Part shown: positions 55,481-64,000 of the stretch, in pieces
Layout: each line of letters opens with the position of its first letter
How positions within the stretch are numbered: the first letter of the stretch is position 1
Source: Sarcocystis neurona
Lineage: Eukaryota; Apicomplexa; Conoidasida; Eucoccidiorida; Sarcocystidae
DNA length: 64,000 nucleotides
NCBI GenBank assembly: GCA_000727475.1
Contig: KL647305.1
Span: 488,856-552,855, forward strand
Direction: 5' to 3'
Made by a program: the position numbers and the translations under genes
The notes under the pieces: model-generated
What the model saw: the letters and a program-made list of their open reading frames with translations, nothing else
What the model was told of the DNA's origin: nothing
Database searches by the model: none

Positions 55481-55913
55481 TGGAAAAGGTTGTGTGTTGC
55501 GCTGCGCTCGGGAAGAGGGTGAAGCGGTGGGTCTGCTTGCACACGGGGCAGCCGCGACAGTTCGTGAGATCCATCCGCTGGAGCAGCAAATGAGACACGT
55601 GTCCACCGCTGAGACCGGCATTCCTTTGGAGCAGCACTGCTCTGTCATGCCCTGTTCATGTACGCCAATCCATAGTGAGAGAGGGAGGTCGGTGGACCAC
55701 ATTTCGTTCGTCCCAATATATGCTGCAATTAGGCGAAGTTATTCATGAAAGATTTGTCCTGTCTTAATTTGCAGAAACATGTGTTCTGCATGTACATACC
55801 TCCGGCGTACGCATGGCGCTTGTGCTCCGCGTCAAACGTCCAGCTGCGCCTGTCCCGACGGGCTTCCGGCGTAGCGGTGTATGCAGGAACGTAGTCCACG
55901 CGTGCGGCACCGT

Positions 55914-55929
55914 CGGTGTATATACACCG
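55914..55929. repeat. Perfect 16-bp palindrome
   Basis: CGGTGTATATACACCG. The central 14 bp GGTGTATATACACC recurs 140 bp downstream at 56055-56068. A paired palindrome could be a dimeric protein-binding site, but no bound factor can be inferred. Confidence 0.8.
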
Positions 55930-56054
55930 CATGTGGTAACCGTGCACAACTGTGTGCCGCGTCTGTTTCCACAGGCAAGACAGGTGCGAGGAAGAGGGAC
56001 ACGTGCGGTTCAAACGCACTACGGAGCGGCAGGGAGATATGCGTGCGATTTTGG

Positions 56055-56068
56055 GGTGTATATACACC
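56055..56068. repeat. Second copy of the GGTGTATATACACC palindrome
   Basis: Identical to the core of the palindrome at 55914-55929. The flanking bases differ, so the match is the palindrome itself rather than part of a longer duplication. Confidence 0.8.
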
Positions 56069-56856
56069 GTGCTTGTCTGACGTGTTCCACATGCGTGTGC
56101 GGGTGCGCTTGCGCAGGGCAGCGATTCTGTGACATGTAGGGGTGATGTGCGTATTGACGCGTGGACAATGAGAAGACGAACATGTGCTTACGTGTCTATA
56201 GACATGTGGACAAATATGAATCACTTTGTAACACACGTCCGTCTACGGAGAGAGACACACACGTGCAGCAGTTGCATTTTTGAAGCTCGGAGGCTCTGTA
56301 ATTGTATGGACGTGGCATATCAAGTACAGAGATTTGCTGGCTGCCGGAAGACCCCTACCGTGTTCTACTGGCTGGGATTGCTTTTGGACATTCACCTTTC
56401 CTCTCTTTCCTTCTCGTCCTCTCACTCATTCACCCGAGCGCGTGCGATTCGACCTCTCAGTCTTCATTCCAATGAATTCCGCAGAGTACCTACTATTCTT
56501 CTATTTTTTATTGTAATTTGCTGGCGAGTGTAAGACTGTATCCAGTGTCTGTGTATCTACTGCAATTTGGGTCAGTAGTCTCACCGTGCTTTATAAGTCA
56601 CATGGATAATAACGGAGTATCCTTGAGTCTGCTGTTCACACTCGTAATTGGTAATACAAATGCAGCGAACGTATGTACCCTGCAGGGCGAGTGTTCCACA
56701 CAATGTATACACTGTAAAGGCGCATCACAGCCTGTAATGATCAATACTGCCGTATTCCGTTTGACCGTCCCTCAAAATTTTTCCTACTGACATTGGTTGA
56801 GGTGGATGCATCCAGGGATTTCCTTTCCTCGAATCGACATGTAGAGCGAAGAGAAT

Positions 56857-56894
56857 TAACATAATCTCCGGTGCGCCAGTGATTATGTTAATGG
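56857..56894. repeat. Perfect 12-bp inverted repeat with 14-nt loop
   Basis: ATTAACATAATC at 56857-56868 pairs with GATTATGTTAAT at 56883-56894. The loop is GC-richer than the arms. It could form a hairpin in RNA from either strand or a cruciform. No gene end is recognised beside it. Confidence 0.85.
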
Positions 56895-58439
56895 AACGAC
56901 TTGTTATATAACCTTTTATGCTACAAAATGAACGACGCGTACGATATCCGTGTAAGCCACCAGTCGACAGGCACAGAGAAAAATGGGTGAGGGAGTTCTG
57001 TTCGCGCTCTGTTTGAAAAGAGAATCAATCTCAAGTACCTTGGCTCTGTTCTATTCAAATGCGACTTCAAGGAAAAGAAGTAGCCTCAAATACCTTGCCT
57101 CGTTTCTATCGGCCTAACGCTTAGGAGGGTGAAGCAGTACATCTGTAGGGATGTCCATTGTGAGGGATCGACGAGTTACATTTAAATGGGGATCGATAAT
57201 GTGTAATACCACCTCCATACTTCCAGGGGAAGTTAGTACAGAATATGTGCGATAAATCGTATATCGTCAGGTACTCCGAATCATTGAGTTTCTCAACTGC
57301 TTAATCCTGGATTGGAGATAGTCGATTAGCAATCACTGCTGCATCCCGGTAGTTACTTGTCCGCTTTAGAGGATGTAGCGAGCGAAGTGGTACCACCTAT
57401 ACATACATATCGTATACGTAGCGGAAATCCAGATAACCTGGCGGGAGTGAAGTTGAGGCGCGGTTCAACCACAACCGCGGATCAAACATAAAGGTATAGG
57501 CGTCGAGAGGTGAACTGGCCGAAATATGCATATATCTGAATTCCCGTCCACCAGCTACCTCTGTCACTGCCAACCGAGAGTACAGCGTGTAACGTAGCTC
57601 GGAAAGCTCAGTTAACAATGTTGGTAGACATCTGCATCACACAGGCCATTGTTAGTCTGAAGTTGAAGCTGCACCCTGGTAATACACAAAGTGTGCTCAC
57701 ATTATGCTCGACGACACCAGCTAATTCAACTGAGAATGATCCGGCATTGTGTGCTCCTACCATCGGTTAATAATTAGCTCCCCTTCGCGAGACCGCCAAA
57801 GTGTACTTGTGGTAGGATGGTTCCTTTTCTTAGCGCGAAGATGGATATAAAGGATTTGTTCTGAGTCGATGGGTGCGCCAGTACATTCGGTCGCACATGT
57901 GCGGAAGCAGGACCTTGTGCACAAGTGGGTACACACGTACTCACTTGCGCGTGTCGGGAGGCACTGGTGTGCGTGTTGGCACGTGCCCTTACACAACGGC
58001 ATCGTCGGTACCCGCCGAAAGCTTCCTTGACGCGAATCAGAAACAGTAGTATACACACACACTGCACAGAGCTATGCTGAGCACCAAAGACAGCGTGGCG
58101 GATAACGTCATTAGTGTACCCGTCATGGCCTGCAGACTTCTACTGTGAAGAGAGACACAGCGTGCGCACAGTTTTACTGTGTGAGAAGCAGCACGAGGAG
58201 CAAGCAGCACCACGAGAAACCTCACCGGCACCAGCACCACCGATGTGTCATTATGCAGTGGTAAGCGGAGGGCGCTAGCGAAGTGCTAGGCCTTGCATCT
58301 GAACCTGCTTCCATTGCCACACACAGTCGTGTGTGTTTGCAACACCACGTCTCCATTGCAATCGACTTCCGGAAGAGCCCACGAAATGGACCAGACGTAA
58401 CCGGCTGTTTCACCGTAACTGTACCGTGAAATTGCTATG

Positions 58440-61400
58440 TATTGATTACTGCTGTCAACAGCAGCGGCACGAGCAACAGCACTCAAGCAGCAGCGAAGGC
58501 CTCGAACGGTTGTTTGGCAGAAGCAGCTCAAGCACGAGCAGAGCAGCAGACCCCAGAGGCGCCGGACACACTGCGGCAGCATCAGCCGAGATTCTTTCTG
58601 TCCACCACGTGTGGCTCCGACGAATTTTATGAACCAATTGTGCAATTCTGCATCCACGTGCAAAACTGGTACTACGTCTGCGGCTGCAGGTACTGTTTCT
58701 GGGGTTCCTGTTCCACCCAGCTGCCATCGTTGTTCACGTTGCGCCGCTTCCTACGTCTTCGCTGGCTGCTTCTGCTAGTGCTTTTCATTCTCAAGCTACT
58801 TCTGCCTCTCTTCTTCGTTCACCAGCTGCTTCTGGTGGCGCTCTCTGTTCCGTCCTTCTTTTTTCGGCTGCTCGTACTGCTAGCGTCGTTTCCACTGCTG
58901 CTGCTCTTCGTCCTGCTGTCGGTACCACTCCTCTTGCTGCTGGTGTTGCTCCTGTTCCTCCTACAGGTCCTGTCGGTGCTGCTGCTTCTCCTGCTCGTTT
59001 TGTACCTCTGTACGACATGGTCCTAGACCGTCATAGTTGAACCTCTCTACCAGAGAAGTGCACGTCCTCGTCTGCTGGTGGAATTGTGTCCGTGTTTCTT
59101 TTGCTGCCGAAGTACCAGCTACACGAACACCAGTTCGAGCATTAACACACAGCAGGAGCAGCAGCACCAGAAGTGGGAAAAGCAGCTGGACCTGGAGTGC
59201 AGGCAGGACGTGGGCGGCACAAGTACCCGGCCTACAGGAGGCACAGGTGCCTCCTGCAGCAGGCGCACGGGCGGGAGCAGCAGCTGGAACAACAGCGGCG
59301 CCGCTGGTGCCCGTTGAAGAGACGTTTAATTTTTGGAATAGATACAGTTGCTCATTTATCCACAAAATGTTAACATTTTCCTTTTCATGCAGCAGTGTTT
59401 CCACAGCGGTGCAGGGAACCATTGGGAGATTTCTGCAGAACACTACAATTGCTGATGGTGCATTATTCACGCATTCGTCACCGTCTAGCGTCGAATAGAA
59501 AAAAGGCTGTCCATGTCTTATAACATCTACGATGTGCAAATAGATAAGTTCTTTGAATAGATCCATGTTAGTACGTAGAACATTACGTGTAACTCTGCAG
59601 GGAGATTGAGGTACGCAAGTTTATCCGTTCCCACATTCCCTTGAAATGGGGAGCATACAAAAACGACCATCTAATCCGCGGTAACAGGCAGCTAAAATTT
59701 CCGGAGTTACACGTGTGTACGTTTCCTTCCGTAAACTTCACAACAACCCGGAGGGGACCCCGATTTCGAGCTCTTTGGCAGGAAAGGTTTTCACCGAATT
59801 CCGCGTGCCAGACATATACCACAACGCGGATGAATTACACATGAATTCACGTCCGTATCTGCTCGTACACTGGTAGTAAACTATCCGTACGGAAGTGGTA
59901 GGTTGCTACGGAACCTCTCAGTCAAAAATGTACATACGGAGGCTACTGTTCGGTGCACTTCGCATGTGTCGTGCGAGAACACGTACACTTACACATCTAC
60001 ATCGGAGTCCCTTCTGCATAGCCGTATACACAAATATCTCACATGTGTACGCGTGCGCATTTTTCGGTCCTCTCTGTGTATGCCTACATTACTGGAGTCA
60101 CCGATATTAATTATTCGTTCCCCCTCCCCCGTCGGTCTCTCTCTTCGTAACGCCCCGCCACTTGAAAGGTCACTTTTTAACGCAGCTGCGCCACTGGCCT
60201 CTCCTTTGCCTCGTAACGACACTCCTGCACCAGAGGGGGAGCGCCTCACGCCCTGCGGTTGGTATGAAGATGTAAATCGATGCGCGGCGGCTTCGCATCA
60301 TAGCTGCCCGTCGGTGGGAGCAAAGGATGACGTGATCTATTTCTCTTCTTTGCTGTTTCTCCTCCGCTCTTCCAACCTGTCCATCCCTCCCTAAATTTCT
60401 GGACTTATTCTTACGGTGTACGTACACCCGAGGTTTCGGCGGGAAACGTCCTTTCTCCTGTATGCAAGTGGACCCGTTGTGGCCTGCGTGTACCTCTAGG
60501 CTTCTTGGTGCTCCCCTCCCTCTCTATGTAGACCCGCCCCGGCGTACGTACACTGAAACTCCCCTTCTCACGACCGTGGGGATGGCCCACTGCTGGGTGT
60601 CGTACAGAAGGGGCAGCAGCGGCGGCAGACAGAAGCCGCCGCTGCAATAGCACTGCATCATTCAGCCGGAGCAGAAGCCGCTCTGTCTGGTGGAGAAACC
60701 CACACCAACAACGGCTGCTGCAAACGCAGCAGAGAGTCTCGCTGATGCTGGGTCTGTTCCAGGAGGGCGGGTCCAGCTTCCAACTTCCCCTTCTGCTGCT
60801 GCGATCCTCTTTTCCTGCTGCAGGTCTCCACAGCGTCAAAATTTCCGCCGTTGCTGGTTGTCCAGCAGCGCACTGCATAGGAGAATATCTCGTCTGGTTT
60901 TGCTCTGCTACAGGCCTGCAGGCGCAAGATAAGTGTTGCTGCGGCAGCCGGGGGCGGCTGGTACACAGAGCAACAGCAACTGCAGGAGAAAGGCTTAGGG
61001 ACCAGCGCGGCGGCGGGAGAGGGGCGCAGCAGAGACAGGAACAGCAGCTGCTGCAGCAGAGAGCCCCGCAACAGCAGTCCCAGCACCGCGCAGCAGCAAC
61101 GGCAGTAATTTACTGGGAGGAATACAGCAGCGGCAGAACTTGAAGGAGCGAAACTCAGCAGCAGCAGCATGTAGGAAGTTTTGCCGCGAGTACAAAGGTA
61201 GCAGCAGTCGGCGGAATCCAGACGTTGCAGTGTATGGGGTGTGCATGCATTTGTGTAGCATCACAGGTGACTCCAGTGGCAACGCCTTCGGTAAATGTCG
61301 GCCCGCAGGTGCTCCAGGAAGAGATACTGCACCAGCCTTAGTCCTGGTTGCTGTTCCTGCTGCCGGACTGGTCGCCTATTGAGCGGGAGGTGCAGCGGTT

Positions 61401-61525
61401 GGCGTTTGCTGCAGCTCCCTCGGGCGCGAGAAGCAGTTGTGGACAGGAGGACCCCACAGCAGGAAAGCGGCAGCCGTTGCTGCTGAAGACTTGCTGTGCT
61501 GATTCGTGGAGAAGTGTTAAGACAG
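58440..61525. other. Repeat-rich stretch upstream of the Golgi SNARE gene, no gene resolved
   Basis: CAG repeats at about 58460-58600 and 59150-59320, CTG repeats at 58740-59000, and mixed CAG/CTG at 60600-61150. Several non-repeat open pieces (for example TCGSDEFYEPIVQFCIHVQN on plus near 58610-58670, and DLFKELIYLHIVDVIRHGQP on minus near 59505-59565) may be exons, but I could not join any by phase or recognise a family. Some upstream exons could belong to the SNARE gene. Confidence 0.4.
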
Positions 61526-63451
61526 ATGAAGCTGCAGAATTCTTCAGTGGGCGGCGGCTCTGCTTTTGCTGCTGCTGCCGCTGCTCCGGTGTCTGTCTCT
61601 GCGGCTTCGGCTGTTCCCTGTCTCGTCTCCGCCGGAGACGCCGTCCATTCGAATCGCTCTGCGCCGCCCGCAGAAGGTCCAGCACCGCTTGCTCGGCCTT
61701 GTGGTGACCGCTCGGCTTCGCCCGGTGTTCCGCCTCTTACTTCTGCAGGTGGTCCTCCTTCATCTCGCCTCCGCACTGCTGCTGGTGGCGCTTCCCCCCA
61801 GCCTGCTGCTCCTGCTCCTGCTCATCCTTGTGCTGCTGCTTTTTCCTCCGTTGGAGGTGGTACGTTCCTTGCTGCTGTCCAGCATTCTCCTACTACCTAC
61901 CCTGCAGCTGCCGCTGCTGGAATATCGGGGCTGGAGCCGCTTGCAGCAAGCGACAGTGCTGCTTCGTCCGTAGCAAGAGCAGGCGCACCGGCGGTCACCC
62001 TCAACGGCTGGAAAAGTCGACGGGCCATTGATGCCGCTGCAGCGTCTGCGTCTGCTGCAGCTTCTGCTGCTGCTGCAGAAGAGGTGCAGCAGAAAACCGG
62101 ACAGCTGTCTGCTGCGTCTTCCTCGTCTTCCGCCTGCTTTCCTTCCTCTTCATGTACAGACGCCGTCACTATCCGAGCGACATTCCGGCAACTCCTGGTG
62201 CAAGTAGAACACCAGCTGGTTGCTCTGTCGGATCTTTCTTGTGAAGTAAAGAAGTTTTTGCGGCGCCGGAACAGCGCAGTTCCCGATGATGTGGGGTTGC
62301 CGCGGGCTGCCGCAGCTGCTGCTGCTCCTTCCGGCCCGTCTTCTGCGTCTTCGTCTTCTTCAGTGCCGTTAGAAGAGCTGTACAACACGTTTCTGGTGCT
62401 GCAGACTGACGTGCAGCTGTCGCTTACTCGCGCTGGCCGAGTCCTAGCTCAGCTGCGGTACCAGCGTTCAGCAGCAGAACTCGCTGCTGCTCCTTCTGCG
62501 GGTGGTGCTGGTGCCGGTCGTGCCTCTTCGTCTGGCCCTGCTGGTGGCGCCGTCTTTTCTGTGTCGCCGGGGAGTTGTTGCACGGTAGCGCAGCTGCAGC
62601 ACTTCTCCGAGACTTTGGAAACGCTGCAGACGGAAGCCGCGGACTCCGTCGAGGCGCTGGCCGCGCAGTTTGACCGCGCGCGACTGCAGGAGCGCGCAGC
62701 AGCAGGAGTGGGCCGGTCCTCTGACAGCTCCTGCAGCAGCGAGGGCAGAAGCAGCGCCTTCCGCCGCAGCCGGGCAGCAGACGAGGGAGGTGCAACGGCC
62801 TCTGTGGCGGTTGCATGCGTGACAGACGAGGTGGACGAGGATGAAAAGGAGGAGAAGCGACTTCCCAGACAGAGCGGCGGTAGCAGAAAGAGCAGGGAAA
62901 GCGGCAGAAGCAAGAGCAGAGGCAGGAGAGGAGGCCAGCCGGAACTGGAGAAGGTGGCAGAAAGTGCAGCAGCAGACGCCGCCTTCCTGGTTCGCGAAGA
63001 AGCAGCTCTGGGAGAGAGCAATCTGCTGCTGGCGTCGGTCCTGCACGTAGGGGGCTCTGCACTAGACGCCCTGCGAGCGCAGAGAAATGTCTTGCGAGCT
63101 GCTCAGGCAAAGCTGCACGACATGCAGAACTCGCAGCTGCTTGACGTGCGGAAGCTCCTTGATGCGATAGCATGGAGAAGAAGGAAGAACAAGGTCATTC
63201 TTGCTGCCGTCCTCGCTGCATGCGTGCTTCTTTCTTTTCTGTGGGTCGCCAGAACCAACTTCTGCACTGCAGCTACTGCCTCACCTCTCTTTCTTCTTCC
63301 TCTTGAAACGCCCTCCGCACACCCCGCCCGCGTGTCCCCGTCTGTTGCTGCTGCCTACTCTGCAACTCCGCCGTGCGCTGCTGCTACAGCTGAACCTGCG
63401 CCTCGGGTCCCGCTGCCCGTGGACGCTGCACCTGCCGCACAGCTACCGTAG
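61526..63451 (+). CDS. Qb Golgi SNARE of the GOSR1/GS28/Gos1 type, about 641 aa
   Basis: A tail-anchored SNARE for ER-Golgi and intra-Golgi vesicle fusion. I use the ATG at 61526 (MKLQNSSVGGG); the frame is open 30 nt further and an upstream exon is possible. Residues 1-210 are Ala/Ser/Pro-rich. The helical regions align in order with GS28/Gos1: TIRATFRQLLVQVEHQLVAL (about 215-235), ELYNTFLVLQTDVQLSLTRA (about 284-305), QLQHFSETLETLQTEAADSV (about 356-376). The SNARE motif runs about 480-553, with the zero-layer Gln at 519 inside LRAQRNVL. It is followed by LLDAIAWRRRKNK and one membrane span, VILAAVLAACVLLSFLWVA (about 557-575), matching Gos1 INTRRKKN plus anchor. GS28 is about 250 residues; the extra length is three low-complexity linkers. 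About 65 residues follow the membrane span, whereas relatives end there. Confidence 0.85.
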   Translation: MKLQNSSVGGGSAFAAAAAAPVSVSAASAVPCLVSAGDAVHSNRSAPPAEGPAPLARPCGDRSASPGVPPLTSAGGPPSSRLRTAAGGASPQPAAPAPAHPCAAAFSSVGGGTFLAAVQHSPTTYPAAAAAGISGLEPLAASDSAASSVARAGAPAVTLNGWKSRRAIDAAAASASAAASAAAAEEVQQKTGQLSAASSSSSACFPSSSCTDAVTIRATFRQLLVQVEHQLVALSDLSCEVKKFLRRRNSAVPDDVGLPRAAAAAAAPSGPSSASSSSSVPLEELYNTFLVLQTDVQLSLTRAGRVLAQLRYQRSAAELAAAPSAGGAGAGRASSSGPAGGAVFSVSPGSCCTVAQLQHFSETLETLQTEAADSVEALAAQFDRARLQERAAAGVGRSSDSSCSSEGRSSAFRRSRAADEGGATASVAVACVTDEVDEDEKEEKRLPRQSGGSRKSRESGRSKSRGRRGGQPELEKVAESAAADAAFLVREEAALGESNLLLASVLHVGGSALDALRAQRNVLRAAQAKLHDMQNSQLLDVRKLLDAIAWRRRKNKVILAAVLAACVLLSFLWVARTNFCTAATASPLFLLPLETPSAHPARVSPSVAAAYSATPPCAAATAEPAPRVPLPVDAAPAAQLP

Positions 63452-63479
63452 TAACAACACATCGCGACCCCCGCTCCGC

Positions 63480-64000
63480 CTGCTGCAGCTGCTGCAGCCA
63501 CTGCTTTAGTGGCTCCGCGTACGCCTACAGGTGTCCGTGCTCTCCCTGCCGCTTCTGCTGTCCATGCTGCTCCTGCTGCCCTGCTTCTGCTGTGCGTCCT
63601 GCTCCTGCTGTCCATCCCGCTCCTGCTATCCGTCCTGCTTTTGCTGTCCATTTTGCTCCTGCTGTCCGTCTTGCTCCTGCCGCCCGTCCTGCTCGTGCTG
63701 TCCAGCTGCTCCTGCTGTCCAGCTGCTCCTGCTGTCCATCCTGCTCCTGCTATCCGTCCTGCTTTTGCTGTCCATTTTGCTCCTGCTGTCCGTCTTGCTC
63801 CTGCGGCCCGTCCTGCTCGTGCTGTCCAGCTGCTCCTGCTGTCCAGCTGCTCCTGCTGTCCATCCTGCTCCTGCTGTGTGTCCTGCTCCTGCTGTCTGTC
63901 TTGCTTCTACTGTTTGTCCTGCTTCTTCTGTCGACCCTGCTCGTGCTCTCTGTCCTGCTGCTGCTGTCTATCCTGCACCTGCTGTCACTGCTGCTCCTGC
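63480..64000. repeat. CTG-type minisatellite at the window edge
   Basis: CTGCTCCTGCTGTCC-like units of 12-18 bp run to the end of the window. A larger unit of 124 bp is repeated nearly perfectly; the word TTTTGCTCCTGCTGTCCGTC starts at 63651 and again at 63775. It lies 3' of the SNARE stop codon and continues beyond the window. Confidence 0.85.

Larger units (their letters stand above)
55480..58440. other. Second repeat-poor stretch, no gene recognised
   Basis: Mixed-composition DNA without CAG/CTG tracts, similar to the 26-45 kb block. Frames are short and without family motifs. It holds two palindromes at about 55.9-56.1 kb and a perfect inverted repeat at 56857-56894, listed separately. 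Confidence 0.5.

Noticed and set aside
62424..63173. Three overlapping minus-strand frames of 190-249 codons across the SNARE gene
   Set aside because: They are antisense of the GC-rich SNARE coding sequence; the plus strand carries the conserved SNARE motif and anchor.

Overview
The window looks like nuclear DNA of an apicomplexan of the Eimeria type. Long stretches are built from imperfect CAG/CTG trinucleotide repeats in both orientations, mixed with (TA)n and (TG)n microsatellites. Proteins carry homopolymeric Ala, Gln and Ser runs, genes are split by large repeat-filled introns, and repeat-rich blocks alternate with a long repeat-poor block. The genus call rests on this style plus the protein families found; no species is claimed.

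Layout. (1) 2076-25957, plus strand: one very large gene for a WRNIP1/Mgs1/MgsA-type AAA+ ATPase. I assembled it as 14 exons whose intron phases all agree and whose total is exactly 1600 codons including the stop. Exon 1 alone encodes about 1080 residues of Ala/Gln/Ser-rich extension ahead of the conserved ATPase. Most of the CAG/CTG and TA repeats at 5.3-25.7 kb are its introns. (2) About 26-45 kb: repeat-poor DNA with no conserved housekeeping gene that I can recognise. It holds at least two related cysteine-rich reading frames on the minus strand (33.7-34.4 kb and 37.6-38.1 kb), two weaker exon-like frames near 30.2-31.2 kb, and a decayed 265-bp tandem duplication. (3) 45759-50201, minus strand: translationally controlled tumour protein (TCTP), three exons, 171 residues. 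(4) 50720-51688, plus strand: a tentative three-exon gene of unknown function with a possible organelle-targeting N-terminus, divergent from TCTP. (5) 53493-55232, plus strand: cytosolic-type seryl-tRNA synthetase, a single exon with three low-complexity insertions. (6) 55.2-61.5 kb: no confident gene, but palindromes and an inverted repeat. (7) 61526-63451, plus strand: a Qb Golgi SNARE of the GOSR1/GS28/Gos1 type with a long Ala/Ser-rich N-terminus and an unusual tail after the membrane anchor, followed by a CTG-type minisatellite to the window edge.

The confident genes are unrelated housekeeping functions: replication-fork maintenance, translation, TCTP and intra-Golgi membrane fusion. Nothing suggests an operon. 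The least expected features are (a) the repeated intron layout in the AAA+ gene, with CAG-rich sequence after the donor and CTG-rich sequence before the acceptor, which could pair in the pre-mRNA; (b) a SUMO-interaction-like motif in an AAA+ protein with no visible ubiquitin-binding zinc finger; and (c) the cysteine-rich paralogue pair in the repeat-poor block. No tRNA, rRNA, CRISPR array or intact transposable element was seen.
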